A stretch of 64,000 nt of DNA from Pseudomonadota bacterium. Its GTDB lineage: Bacteria; Pseudomonadota; Gammaproteobacteria; Burkholderiales; Chitinibacteraceae. Below the pieces are notes generated by a model. It saw nothing but the letters and a program-made list of their open reading frames with translations. It did no database searches and was not told where the DNA came from. Below are positions 1 to 8,864 of this stretch, one piece after another. Where the stretch lies: NCBI GenBank assembly GCA_018261735.1, contig JAGTRM010000022.1, forward strand, positions 1 to 64,000, written 5' to 3'. A program made the position numbers and the translations under genes. The first letter of the stretch is position 1, and the number at the start of each line of letters is the position of its first letter.

Positions 1-47
1 GTGATCATCGGCGGAATGACGCCATGCATAAAGCCATTGTTTTTCAT
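1..47 (-). CDS. 5' end of a probable dihydrodipicolinate synthase (DapA)-family gene, cut by the window edge
   Basis: Only 15 full codons and part of a sixteenth are inside the window. They read MKNNGFMHGVIPPMIT, and HG(V/I)IPP(M/V)xT is the typical first beta-strand of the DapA/NAL class I aldolase family. An ATG at 47-45 is preceded on the minus strand by GGAG at a 7-nt spacing, which supports a real start. Members of this family act as lyases or dehydratases on 2-keto acids. A 5-keto-4-deoxyglucarate dehydratase or a keto-acid aldolase would suit the aldarate operon at 7-18 kb, but that is inference, because PBP and other unrelated genes lie between. The rest of the gene is needed to identify it. 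Confidence 0.45.
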   Translation of the reverse strand, partial: MKNNGFMHGVIPPMI

Positions 48-368
48 TACTAGACTCCGTGAGATTGTTCGTGGCTGCCAACCCGGCAATACATCGTGAA
101 CAGAAACGGGACATGGCAGAAGACGCGACTATATTCCCACAAGCAGTCCAAAAGGTTATTGGGCATTAACCCAAAGATGAGAATGTTTTGCTGCGTATTT
201 ATGGGTTTTGTTACAAGTATGGTGCGAAAGAACAAATTAACCCGAACAGGGTGAGCTGGCTCTGCGGCCCCGGTATCGAGGCAGACCGGCGCTCGCCAGA
301 ATCAGGCTGCAAAGACACGATTCGCCGCCCGGACGATCGATGCCCATTGCGGAAACAAGCGACAAAAA
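48..368. other. Intergenic region, 5' control region of the edge gene
   Basis: No convincing gene. Short ORFs on both strands have no recognisable product or good start. The clearest structure is an inverted repeat at 159-174, TTGGG-CATTAA-CCCAA (5-bp arms), about 115 bp upstream of the edge gene start. It could be an operator or weak hairpin. No strong terminator was found immediately downstream of the penicillin-binding protein stop at 369. Confidence 0.4.
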
Positions 369-2756
369 TCAGTTCGCGATTGCGCTTGCGGCCCGTTCTT
401 CTTTTTTGCCTTCCTCGACGATCTGATCGATTTTTTCCTGCAACGGATCCGGTCCGCTTTGCGGCTGCGATGCAATCGGGGCCGATGAAACGGTTTCTGC
501 CGGGCGCTCAAGTCGTTGTGGCGGGACGCTCACCGGCTGCGATGCCGGCGCGGAGGCCGATTTTTCCTCGAACATGCCCTGAATCCAGTCCGGACTGCTC
601 TTGAGCATGCGTGTCAGCAGTCCTTTCTCATCGGGCGCTTCGAAGCGAGTCCGTGCGTCGATGCTGCGGCTGCGCAATGCCGCACGGAAAAAGTCGCCGA
701 CGATGGGCAGGGCACTGTGGGCGCCCTGGCCCCAGTAGTCGCTGCGCAGCGTGATGCGATTGTCGTTGAAGCCGACCCAGGCGCCGGCAACGAGCTGCGG
801 GTGCATCAGAATGAACCAGCCGTCGGTGTTGTCCTGGGTGGTGCCGGTCTTGCCGGCCACATCGGCGTGGATGCCGTAGCGGTTACGGATATCGCTGCCG
901 GTGCCTCGGTCGACCACGCCGCGCATGACATCAAGCAGGGTGTAGTTCACCTCGCGCGGAAATACCGGCTCGGGGGCGGCGGAGGCAATCTGTTCGATGA
1001 GCCGGCCTTGGCGGTCTTCGATGCGCGTGACCAGCACCGGTTCGATGTAGTTGCCACCGTTGGCGATGGTGCCATAGGCCGCAACCATTTCCTTCAGCGT
1101 GACCGGGCTGGTGCCCAGCGCGAGCGAGGGAACCTCTTCGAGCGGGCTCTGGCGTACGCCCATGGCGCGGGCGAGCCGGGCTACCTTGGCCGGGCCGAGG
1201 TTCTGCATCAGCTGGGCGGTGATCGTATTCTTCGAATAGGCCAAGGCATTGCGCAGGGTGATGGCCCGCCCGCTGGGCGGCCTGGCATCGGCGGGACGCC
1301 AAATCTCGTTGTTGCCGACGGCGATTTCCACGGCCTGGTCGATCAGGGTGTCATCCGGGCTGGCTCCCTGGCGAAACGCCTCGCCATAGACGAAGGGCTT
1401 GAAGGTCGAGCCGGGCTGGCGCCGGGCCTGCTGCACATGATCGAATGCATCCTGCCCGAAATCACGGCTGCCGACCCAGGCCTTGATATGGCCGTTGCGC
1501 GGATCGAGCGCCAGAAAGCCGGCCTGGATTTGCGTTTTTTGCAGGTGCAGTGTCTTCATGAAGGCGGCATCCGCCAGCAATTGCTTCATGGCCTGTTCGG
1601 GCGTAACGCCGGTGGAAATGGCCGCACGGTATTCCGGCGATTCATGCAGGAAGGCCTGCACCAGCGCGGTGTCGGCCCTCCATCCCGCGTAGGTTCCCCA
1701 TACCGCATTGGCTATGCCCTGAAGCTGGTTGCCCTGGCGGGCTACGGCTTGCTGGGCTTGGGTTTGCAGTCGGGAATCCAGCGTGGTGTAGACGACCAGT
1801 CCATCGCTGTAGATGTTGTAGTCATTGCGGTCGGCCCAGGCAATCAGCCATTTGCGTAGCTGCTGGGCGAAATGCGGTGCCGGTCCCGGCGGTTCGGTTT
1901 GCCGTTCAAAGTCGATGCGTAGCGGTTTTTTCTTGAGCGATTCGAACTTTGCCTTGTCCAGTTTCTGGCGCTTGACCATCTGGGCCAGCACGGTGTTGCG
2001 GCGCTGCATGGCGCGTTCCGGATTCAGCACCGGGTTGTAGGTGCTGTTGCCCTTGAGCATGCCGACCAGCGTGGCGCTTTCGAGCACGTCGAGCGATTGC
2101 GCCGAGGTATCGAAATACGTGCGCGCCGCCATCTCGATGCCAAAGGCGTTGTAGAGGAAGGGTACGGTGTTGAGGTAGGTTTCCAGGATCTCGTCCTTGG
2201 AGTGCACCGCCTCGATTTTCAATGCGGTAATAGCTTCCTTGATCTTGCGCGTGAGCGTGGGCGAGCGGCCGATCTCCTCGGGGTAGAGATTGCGCGCAAG
2301 TTGCTGGGTGAGGGTGGAACCGCCCTGGCGGTCGCCCCTGAGGGTATGCACCATGGACGAGGCGATGCGCCGCCAATCGAGGCCATGATGTTCGTAGAAG
2401 CGGTGATCCTCGGTGGCGATCAGGGCCTCGATGACCCGCGGCGAGACCTGGGAGAGCTTGACCCACTCACGGTTGGACTGCTTGAACTCGGTCAGCTTCG
2501 TGCCGTCTGCAAACAGGATCTGCGCCGGCTGGTCCAGCGTGGCCTTGCGGATGTCGCTGATGCTGGGGGTGAAGGGAATCAGGATCAGTACATAGAGCAG
2601 CAGCACGACCGGCACCGCCACGAACAGGCGGATAACCCCGCGCCGGGAGGGATGGCGCAGGTGTTTCCAGGCAAAGGCAAATCCGGCGGCAAGCCGGGGG
2701 CGAATCCGGGCCTGCAGCGCTTTCAGCGCACTAAGCAGAGAGTGTATCGAGGTCAT
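369..2756 (-). CDS. Class A penicillin-binding protein (bifunctional transglycosylase/transpeptidase)
   Basis: Polymerises lipid II glycan strands and cross-links the peptides in the periplasm. 795 aa from the chosen ATG at 2756. A cytoplasmic basic tail is followed by one TM segment (about residues 40-62). The GT51 transglycosylase shows EDHRFYEHHG (EDH at 116-118) and GGSTLTQQLARNL. The transpeptidase domain carries all three penicilloyl-transferase motifs: STFK (in RQPGSTFKPF), SKN (in YSKNT) and KTG (in AGKTGTT). A Pro/Ser-rich tail ends the protein. The reading frame stays open 49 codons further upstream, but that part is not PBP-like. It resembles PBP1A/1B/1C proteins, and I do not assign which. 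No partner gene is adjacent; the next gene, a CorC-type protein, is on the same strand. Confidence 0.93.
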   Translation of the reverse strand: MTSIHSLLSALKALQARIRPRLAAGFAFAWKHLRHPSRRGVIRLFVAVPVVLLLYVLILIPFTPSISDIRKATLDQPAQILFADGTKLTEFKQSNREWVKLSQVSPRVIEALIATEDHRFYEHHGLDWRRIASSMVHTLRGDRQGGSTLTQQLARNLYPEEIGRSPTLTRKIKEAITALKIEAVHSKDEILETYLNTVPFLYNAFGIEMAARTYFDTSAQSLDVLESATLVGMLKGNSTYNPVLNPERAMQRRNTVLAQMVKRQKLDKAKFESLKKKPLRIDFERQTEPPGPAPHFAQQLRKWLIAWADRNDYNIYSDGLVVYTTLDSRLQTQAQQAVARQGNQLQGIANAVWGTYAGWRADTALVQAFLHESPEYRAAISTGVTPEQAMKQLLADAAFMKTLHLQKTQIQAGFLALDPRNGHIKAWVGSRDFGQDAFDHVQQARRQPGSTFKPFVYGEAFRQGASPDDTLIDQAVEIAVGNNEIWRPADARPPSGRAITLRNALAYSKNTITAQLMQNLGPAKVARLARAMGVRQSPLEEVPSLALGTSPVTLKEMVAAYGTIANGGNYIEPVLVTRIEDRQGRLIEQIASAAPEPVFPREVNYTLLDVMRGVVDRGTGSDIRNRYGIHADVAGKTGTTQDNTDGWFILMHPQLVAGAWVGFNDNRITLRSDYWGQGAHSALPIVGDFFRAALRSRSIDARTRFEAPDEKGLLTRMLKSSPDWIQGMFEEKSASAPASQPVSVPPQRLERPAETVSSAPIASQPQSGPDPLQEKIDQIVEEGKKEERAASAIAN

Positions 2757-2960
2757 GGGCGGCATGGGCCAAGGCGCAAACTGCCCGCAGGCAGTCGTCA
2801 AAAAAAGATTGCCAATGCTACCAAGGAAGCGCCTGTGCAGGCTGTGCGGATTGCCGGAAAGAAGGGGAACAAATGAAAAAATCGATAAAACTTGATCTGG
2901 CAATCAGGCCCCGCCAAGGCGGGTTGCTGCCAGATCAAGTCCGGGTTGCAGCGGCAGGTT

Positions 2961-4274
2961 TTATTTACCTGCGATTTCGGCACTCACTTCATCGCTGGCG
3001 ATGGGCGTGACCAGTACTTTGTCGATGCGTTTCTCGTCCATGTCCACCACTTCGAAGCGCCAGCCTTCCCAATCGGCAAAATCGCCTGCGCTGGGAACCC
3101 GTCCGAGCAGCAGCATCACCATGCCGCTCAAGGTGTGGTAGCGGCCTTTGTCTTCTTCGGGCACCACCTTCAGTTCCAGCCGGTCTTTCATTTCCGGGAT
3201 CGGGATGGCGCCATCCAGCAGCCATGATCCGTCATCACGCTGTACCGCCCATGCATCATCGGCATTCCGGGGCGTGAACTCGCCGGTGACTGCTTCCAGC
3301 AGGTCTTGCAGGGTGACAATACCTTCGGTTTCACCGTATTCGTCGATGACGAAGGCCATCTGCATATTGTTGGCTCGGAATTGTTCCAGCAATTCCATCC
3401 CGGTCAGGGTTTCCGGAACAAAAACGCACGGCTGCAAGTTCGCGGTCAAATCGAGTCCTTGCCCTTTGGCCACGTAGGCGAGCACCTGCTTGGCATGGAT
3501 CACACCCAGCACCTTGTCGAGTCCACCCTCGCACACCGGGAAGCGCGAACGTTCCGATTCGACCAGCAGGCGCAGGTTTTCCTCGCTGGGCAGCTCGATA
3601 TCAAGGTAAACCACATCCGAGCGCGGAATCATCAACGAGCCAAGCTGCCGGTCATCCAAGCGGAATACATTGCGCACCATGGTGTGCTGATGCTGTTCGA
3701 TCACCCCGGCCTCCGAGCCTTCTTCCAGCATGGCGTGAATTTCTTCTTCCGTGACGATGTTCTGCGTGCCCTGTTTGACGCCCATGAGGTGCAGCAATCC
3801 GTGGGTGGAAAGGGTCAACAGCAAGATGAAGGGGCGGGTGATCAGGGCCAGAACCTGCATGGGCCGCGCCACGAGCCGGGCAATCGGCTCCGGGTTGATT
3901 TGCCCCAGTCGCTTGGGCACCAGTTCGCCAACGACGATGGAGACATAGGTCACCACCACGACGACCACGACGGTGGCGCCAATGCTGGCTGTTCGTTCGG
4001 GCAGGCCGAGCGCGAGCAGCCATTGGGACAGCGGTTCGGCCAGGACGGCCTCGCCGACGATACCGTTCAAAAGACCAATCGAGGTAATGCCGATCTGGAT
4101 GGTGGAGAGGAAACGAGTCGGGTCTTCGCCCAGCTTCAGCGCTACGGCAGCGGAATTATCCCCGTCGGCGGCCAGCTTCATCAGGCGGGCTTTGCGAGCA
4201 GTCACCAAGGCGATTTCGGACATGGCAAAGATGCCATTCAGGACAATCAGCCCGATCAAAATCATGAATTCCAT
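2961..4274 (-). CDS. CorC/HlyC-family membrane protein (DUF21-CBS pair-CorC_HlyC)
   Basis: 437 aa. The N-terminal DUF21/CNNM transmembrane domain (about 1-190) starts MEFMILIGLIVLNGIFAMSE, the family's typical opening, with a very hydrophobic valine-rich helix near residue 100. Two CBS domains follow (about 205-335, with MIPRSDVVYLD and VIDEYGETEGIVTLQDLLE), then the C-terminal transporter-associated CorC_HlyC domain (about 350-430). The family is linked to Mg2+/Co2+ efflux or Mg2+ homeostasis, and some members were first described as hemolysins, which is probably a misnomer. The substrate cannot be read from sequence. It is monocistronic by appearance, with 545 bp of non-coding DNA upstream. 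Confidence 0.88.
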   Translation of the reverse strand: MEFMILIGLIVLNGIFAMSEIALVTARKARLMKLAADGDNSAAVALKLGEDPTRFLSTIQIGITSIGLLNGIVGEAVLAEPLSQWLLALGLPERTASIGATVVVVVVVTYVSIVVGELVPKRLGQINPEPIARLVARPMQVLALITRPFILLLTLSTHGLLHLMGVKQGTQNIVTEEEIHAMLEEGSEAGVIEQHQHTMVRNVFRLDDRQLGSLMIPRSDVVYLDIELPSEENLRLLVESERSRFPVCEGGLDKVLGVIHAKQVLAYVAKGQGLDLTANLQPCVFVPETLTGMELLEQFRANNMQMAFVIDEYGETEGIVTLQDLLEAVTGEFTPRNADDAWAVQRDDGSWLLDGAIPIPEMKDRLELKVVPEEDKGRYHTLSGMVMLLLGRVPSAGDFADWEGWRFEVVDMDEKRIDKVLVTPIASDEVSAEIAGK

Positions 4275-4819
4275 GATTCGCCCCTCAAGGTGGCTTGTTC
4301 AATGCACCGGGTGCAAAGAAGAGAATCAATCGCTAGGGGAAACAGGAAGCCGGCGGGGACGGAAACAACACGCGGCAGAGAGGCGGAGGGGAAAACTGAG
4401 CGACTTCGACAACTCGAACTATCCATGGTGAGCCAGGCAAGCCTGGGCACTCCTTTTAAAAACAAGGGACTCTGATACTACAAACCAAGCAGGATCAGTG
4501 TCAACAGAACCTGGGATGGACCGCTTCCGAGTCCATGATGAGTCTTGGCGGGAGCTGGATTCCCGATACGGAAAAGCGGACAGGCGCAGCGCGCTTGAAA
4601 ACCCCGTGCCGGTAGCGAGTCAAATCGCGAACTAACCGGGTTGAAATCCAGTCTAATCCCGCTTTCTGATGGTTATTTTCTGGGCGCTTGTCCGCTTTGC
4701 GGCTTGAGTACGGGGTCTGCTTCACGAAGAAGCAAGACCTGCCGGAAACGGGTGGGTTCGACAGGCCCGATCCTGAACCAATCTGCTGGTTCTGTGGATG
4801 AAGGAGGGAGGGCGCGTGC
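4275..4819. other. 545-bp intergenic region with inverted repeats
   Basis: It separates the divergent CorC-type and cytochrome b561 genes. The ORFs on both strands are low-complexity translations without family signatures. A 15-bp inverted repeat with one mismatch lies at 4573-4587 (AAAGCGGACAGGCGC) and 4684-4698 (GCGCTTGTCCGCTTT). A local hairpin at 4715-4738 has a 9-bp stem, one bulged base and loop ACGAA. I see no known ncRNA, tRNA or transposase remnant. The b561 gene has a purine-rich GGAGGGAGG stretch upstream of its ATG. Confidence 0.5.
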
Positions 4820-5344
4820 ATGCAGTACACCCGAACTGCCATTTGGCTGCACTGGCTGATGGCTATCCTGATTGTTGCAACCTTTGTTATGGGCGTGTCG
4901 GTCGCGAATATTGAAGGGCTCACGCTCGGCAAGCTTAAGGCGGTCACGATTCACAAGTGGATGGGGATCACGGTATTGCTGCTGGCTTGCCTGCGCCTGC
5001 TGTGGCGCTTGTTTCATCCCGCGCCGCCACTCCCGGACAGCGTGCCGGCGTGGCAGCAGAAGGCCGCCCATGCGGTGCATGCGCTGATGTATTTCCTGAT
5101 CTTCGCCGTTCCGCTTTCCGGCTATTTGTTCAGTCTGGCTGCCGGCGTGCCCGTCGTGCTTTACGGAATTATCCCGCTCCCGCTCATCATCGAACCGAAT
5201 CCAGAATTGCGACCGCTGCTGCGCAGCGCACACTTCTGGCTCAACCTGACCCTGTTGTCGAGTGTGCTTTTGCATGTGGCCGCTGCGCTCAAACACTACT
5301 TCATCGATCGCGATACGGTGATGCAGCGCATGCGGCCCTGGTAG
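4820..5344 (+). CDS. Cytochrome b561 (di-heme membrane protein)
   Basis: 174 aa, four hydrophobic helices, an inner-membrane b-type cytochrome that carries electrons between quinones and periplasmic or membrane partners. The opening QYTRTAIWLHWLMA has the His in helix I expected to ligand heme. Further helix histidines occur in IHKWMG, HAVHALMYFL and LHVAAALKHYF. The length is normal for the YceJ/CybB family. Only 6 bp separate it from the first of two YceI genes, and the b561-YceI pair is a widely conserved arrangement (yceJ-yceI), so the three genes probably form one operon. The YceI partners bind polyisoprenoids, which suggests a quinone-linked role (inference). Confidence 0.9.
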   Translation: MQYTRTAIWLHWLMAILIVATFVMGVSVANIEGLTLGKLKAVTIHKWMGITVLLLACLRLLWRLFHPAPPLPDSVPAWQQKAAHAVHALMYFLIFAVPLSGYLFSLAAGVPVVLYGIIPLPLIIEPNPELRPLLRSAHFWLNLTLLSSVLLHVAAALKHYFIDRDTVMQRMRPW

Positions 5345-5350
5345 CGTGCC

Positions 5351-5932
5351 ATGGCTCGCCGATCCTTGCCGTTGTTGCCCCCCGTTCTGATCGCCTTGCT
5401 TGTCGGCATGGCCGGACAATCCGGATGGGTAACCAGTGCGAAGGCTGCCGGGGTCGACATTGCCCATAGCCGGGTCAGCATTGTCTTCAGGACGATGGCG
5501 ACACCGGTCGAGGCGCCGTTCAGGCGCTTCCGTGCGACGATCAATTATGACGCCGCCCAGCCCGAGGCGGCGAAAGCCGAAGTCGCGATCGATACCGGCA
5601 GTCTCGACCTGGGCGAGCCGGACTTGAGCAAGGCGGTCGCGCAAAAGGAATGGCTGGATGTGGCCCGGTTTCCGTCATCCACCTTCGTTTCAAGCTCGAT
5701 CAAGGCTTCTGCGGGCAATAACCTCATGGTCTTTGGCACGTTGATGATCAAGGGAAAAGCGGCGGATATCAGCTTCCCGGTCACGGTCAAAACCGAAAAC
5801 GGGGCCAACGTGTTTGAGGGCAAGATTCCGATCCGGCGCCTGACCTTCAACGTTGGCGAGGGCGAATGGCGCTATACCGGCGTGGTTGCCGACGAGGTGG
5901 TGATCGCGTTTCGTCTGGTGCTGACCCGATAG
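5351..5932 (+). CDS. YceI-family periplasmic lipid-binding protein (first copy)
   Basis: 193 aa with an N-terminal signal peptide (hydrophobic stretch about 6-32, likely cleavage near SAKAA). The mature part has the YceI lipocalin-like pattern: DIAHSRVSIVFRTM, paired strands IDTGSLDLGEPDL, then SFPVTVKTENG and a terminal GEGEWRYTGVVADEVVI. It differs from the classic family by having FRTMATPVEAPFRRF in place of the usual FxxxHxGxSxxxGxF segment. It sits between cytochrome b561 and a second YceI gene. YceI proteins bind polyisoprenoid lipids in the periplasm; the ligand here is unknown. Confidence 0.88.
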   Translation: MARRSLPLLPPVLIALLVGMAGQSGWVTSAKAAGVDIAHSRVSIVFRTMATPVEAPFRRFRATINYDAAQPEAAKAEVAIDTGSLDLGEPDLSKAVAQKEWLDVARFPSSTFVSSSIKASAGNNLMVFGTLMIKGKAADISFPVTVKTENGANVFEGKIPIRRLTFNVGEGEWRYTGVVADEVVIAFRLVLTR

Positions 5933-5978
5933 GGATGGGCAGTGCCGCATTTTTGCGAGGCGGCGGAGGTAAGCGGCG

Positions 5979-6560
5979 ATGAACTCTCGACCCGTTTGGG
6001 CGTTACTCCTGCTCGCGTTGAGCAGTTGCGCCGCCGCACCCACCCGTGCCGGCGAGCGCTACACGATCGATCCCGACCATACCTTTTCAATTTTCGAATA
6101 CAGTCATTGGGGCCTGTCGCGGCAACAGGGGCGTTTCGACCGCAACACGGGCTTTATCGAAATGGATCAGGACGCCGGGACGGGTGCGCTTGAAATCGAA
6201 ATCGACGCGGCTTCGATCCATGCCGGCGGCCAGTTGTTCAACGACACGCTGCGTTCGGCCCTCTTTTTCGATGTGAGTCACCATCCCAAGATCACGTTCA
6301 AGTCGTCGGCGCTGCGCTTTGCCGATAGGCAGTTGCAGAAAGTCGAAGGTGATCTGACCATCAAGGGCATCACCAAACCGGTTGTTCTGGAGATTACGCA
6401 GTTCAATTGCCGCTTTATGCTGGCCTACGGCAAGCGCGCCTGCGGTGCCAATGCCGCAAGCAAGATTTCCCGCAGCGACTTCGATCTTGGCCGCTATGTG
6501 CCGTTCGTGAGCGATGAAGTGAAGCTGCATATCGCCGTCGAGGCGATCAAGGACGAATGA
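5979..6560 (+). CDS. YceI-family lipid-binding protein (second copy, possible lipoprotein)
   Basis: 193 aa, canonical YceI with YTIDPDHTFSIFEYSHWGLS near the mature N-terminus, DQDAGTGALEIEIDAASI, and HPKITFKSSALRF. The signal sequence ends LLLALSSCAAAPTRAGE. LSSC fits a lipobox, so the protein may be lipidated at that Cys, although cleavage after TRA by signal peptidase I is also possible. It follows the first YceI gene by 46 bp and ends the b561 operon. The two copies are clearly diverged, so they likely have different ligands or partners rather than being a recent duplication. Confidence 0.9.
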   Translation: MNSRPVWALLLLALSSCAAAPTRAGERYTIDPDHTFSIFEYSHWGLSRQQGRFDRNTGFIEMDQDAGTGALEIEIDAASIHAGGQLFNDTLRSALFFDVSHHPKITFKSSALRFADRQLQKVEGDLTIKGITKPVVLEITQFNCRFMLAYGKRACGANAASKISRSDFDLGRYVPFVSDEVKLHIAVEAIKDE

Positions 6561-6576
6561 GCGGGTACGCGCCGGA

Positions 6577-7026
6577 TCAGAGCTTGAGTGTGCCGACAAT
6601 CAGGGCCACCATGCCGCCGGCGATCAGCGGGCCGACCGCCAGTCCGCGCAGGAAGCACACCCCCAGCAAGGTACCCACCATCAGCGCAGTCACGGTTTCG
6701 GGCGAAGATTTCATGAAAGGCACGCCCTGTCCGGCGATCCAGGCCACCGCCAGGCCGATTCCGACGGCGATCAGCCCCGTTGGTGATTTGAACACATTGA
6801 GGATGCCGTTGGCATCGATGCGGCCGGATACCAGCGGCACCAGCACGGCCGCAGTCAGCACCGTGACGCCGATGCTGATGCCCCGCGCTTCGATCAGCGG
6901 CAGCCAGTTGCTCAGGCCCAGCAGTTTCAGCAGCAGCAGCGCCAGCGCGGCAATCGACACCGTGTGGTTGTTGCCGATGACCGAGATCGCCAGGATAAGC
7001 AGGATGGGCAGGTTTTCGTAATTCAT
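6577..7026 (-). CDS. DUF441 (YeaL-type) small membrane protein
   Basis: 149 aa, four to five TM segments, beginning MNYENLPILLILAISVIGNN. The glycine-rich VGIGLAVAWIAGQGVPFM and GTLLGVCFLRGLAVGPLIAGG segments are typical of DUF441. Function is unknown. It lies tail to tail with the b561/YceI operon (17 bp between stops) and has about 190 bp to garD upstream, where a hairpin is found, so it is likely transcribed alone. Confidence 0.85.
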   Translation of the reverse strand: MNYENLPILLILAISVIGNNHTVSIAALALLLLKLLGLSNWLPLIEARGISIGVTVLTAAVLVPLVSGRIDANGILNVFKSPTGLIAVGIGLAVAWIAGQGVPFMKSSPETVTALMVGTLLGVCFLRGLAVGPLIAGGMVALIVGTLKL

Positions 7027-7155
7027 GGTGCGTATTTTGAGGACTGGATTGCCGATATGGTAATGCGAATGGGTGCTGTGCGATGGAGACTTGCCAACTA
7101 CAGGCAGTATTCACGAACTCGTCCGGCAAGCTGGCGAATGGGCCGAAAATTCCAA

Positions 7156-7191
7156 CACGGCCATTTCGAAAAAAATCCGAAAATGGCCGTG
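7156..7191 (-). terminator. Hairpin downstream of garD, probable terminator of the aldarate operon
   Basis: An 11-bp perfect stem (CACGGCCATTT at 7156-7166 with AAATGGCCGTG at 7181-7191) encloses an A/T-rich loop, 24 bp beyond the garD stop. On the minus strand it is followed by TTGGAATTTT, a weak U-rich run, so termination is likely but not textbook. Confidence 0.6.
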
Positions 7192-7214
7192 CTGAATCGA
7201 CAGGGCGTTACTGA

Positions 7215-8771
7215 TCAGGTCACCGGGGCGGGGTTGAACACGGCGAGCGCGTTGAACAGCCCCCACTGGTCGGCCCAGGTTTTCTTGCGGGCGCTGGCCA
7301 CATCGAGGATCAGCTGGAAGATTTCCCAGCCCACCTGTTCGATCGTGGCTTCGCCGGTGGCGATGGTGCCGGCGTCGACTTCCATCAGGTCGTGCCAGCG
7401 CGCGGCCAGATCGCGGCGCGTGGCGACCTTGATCACCGGTGCGGCTTCCAGGCCGTACGGCGTGCCGCGGCCGGTAGTGAATACCTGGATCGTCATGCCC
7501 GAAGCCAGTTGCTGTGTGCCGCAGACGAAATCGCTCGCCGGCGTGGCGGCGTAGGTCAGGCCTTTCTTGCGAATCTTTTCCCCGGGAGAGAGCACGTCAA
7601 CGATGGGGCTCGTGCCGGATTTGGTGATCGACCCCATGGCCTTTTCAACGATATTGGCCAGGCCTCCCTTCTTGTTGCCCGGCGTCGTGTTGGCGGCGCG
7701 GTCGGTTTGTCCGCGATCCAGGTAGTCGTCGTACCAGGCCATTTCGCGCAGCAGGGCACGGCCGACTTCTTCATCGGCGCAACGCGGGGTCAAGAGGTGG
7801 ATGCCGTCACGCACTTCGGTGACTTCCGAGAACATGACCGAGGCGCCGGCACGCACCAAGAGGTCGGCGGCATAGCCCACGGCCGGGTTGGCGGTGACGC
7901 CGGAGAACGCATCGCTGCCGCCGCACTGCAGGCCGACGATCAGGTCGGATGCCGGGCAGGTTTCGCGCTGGCGCTGGTTGAGCTTGGCCAGATGCACTTC
8001 GGCCTGTTTCATGATCGCATCGACCATGGGCATGAAGCCCATGAATTTTTCATCCTGCAGGCAGATCACGTCGTCGCTGACGACCTTGATCGGAATGCCG
8101 CCTTCGTTGAGCAGGCGGTCCGGCGGCAGTTTTTCGCAGCCGAGGCTGATCACCAATACTTCGTTGCCGAAGTTGGGATTGAGCGCGAGGTTGTGGATCG
8201 TGCGGATCGGCACCACGGCGGCCGGCGCATTGATCGCCACGCCGCAGCCGTACAGGTGGTTCAGGCCGACCACGCCATCGACGTTCGGGTACTTGGGCAG
8301 CAGTTCGGCCTTGATGCGCTTGACGACGAAATCCACCACGCCGGCGACGCACTGCACCGTCTGGGTGATCGCCAGCATGTTCTTGGTGCCGACCGTGCCG
8401 TCGGCGTTGCGGTAGCCTTCGAAGGTATAGCCTTCGAGCGGCGGCAGCGGTTCGGGAACCTTGGTCGCGAGCGGCAGGGTCTCCAGTGCCGGCGCGACGG
8501 GCATGCGCACCAGCGATTCCTCGATCCAGGAGCCCTGGGGGATCGGCTGCATGGCGTAACCGATGGTTTCGCCGTAGCGAAGGATCGGCTCGTCCTGTGC
8601 CAGATCAACCAGCGCGACCTTGTGGCCTTGCGGAACATGCTCTTTCAGCACCAGCCCACAGGCGAATTCGGCACCTGCCGGCAGACCGTTCGAGTTGACG
8701 ATGATGGCAACGTTATCGCTCTCGTGCACCTTGATGTAGAGCGGTTTAGCCAATGGGAGAAGATTTGACAT
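7215..8771 (-). CDS. garD: Galactarate dehydratase
   Basis: 518 aa. Dehydrates meso-galactarate to 5-keto-4-deoxy-D-glucarate (KDG) in the cytoplasm. It has the N-terminal SAF/UxaA-like domain (about 10-95, [15 protein letters not shown]), then the D-galactarate dehydratase/altronate hydrolase core with [48 protein letters not shown] and the C-terminal [26 protein letters not shown]. The ATG at 8771 gives the normal family length; upstream in-frame codons start at a TTG and add no domain. It is the last gene of the gudP-gudX-gudD-garK-tctCBA-garD operon, 93 bp after tctA. Together with GudD it brings both aldarate epimers to the same intermediate. Confidence 0.95.
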   Translation of the reverse strand: MSNLLPLAKPLYIKVHESDNVAIIVNSNGLPAGAEFACGLVLKEHVPQGHKVALVDLAQDEPILRYGETIGYAMQPIPQGSWIEESLVRMPVAPALETLPLATKVPEPLPPLEGYTFEGYRNADGTVGTKNMLAITQTVQCVAGVVDFVVKRIKAELLPKYPNVDGVVGLNHLYGCGVAINAPAAVVPIRTIHNLALNPNFGNEVLVISLGCEKLPPDRLLNEGGIPIKVVSDDVICLQDEKFMGFMPMVDAIMKQAEVHLAKLNQRQRETCPASDLIVGLQCGGSDAFSGVTANPAVGYAADLLVRAGASVMFSEVTEVRDGIHLLTPRCADEEVGRALLREMAWYDDYLDRGQTDRAANTTPGNKKGGLANIVEKAMGSITKSGTSPIVDVLSPGEKIRKKGLTYAATPASDFVCGTQQLASGMTIQVFTTGRGTPYGLEAAPVIKVATRRDLAARWHDLMEVDAGTIATGEATIEQVGWEIFQLILDVASARKKTWADQWGLFNALAVFNPAPVT

Positions 8772-8864
8772 GTTTTTGCCTATGTAGATGCGGTCGAACA
8801 AAAGGAAGGAGTTGCATGAACAACTCCTGTCCCTATTTCTTTTTATGTGCGTGTATTTTTGCTT

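Noticed and set aside
4501-5644. Minus-strand ORFs across the region before and over cytochrome b561
   Set aside because: Antisense to b561/YceI or composed of low-complexity sequence; no start signals or domains.
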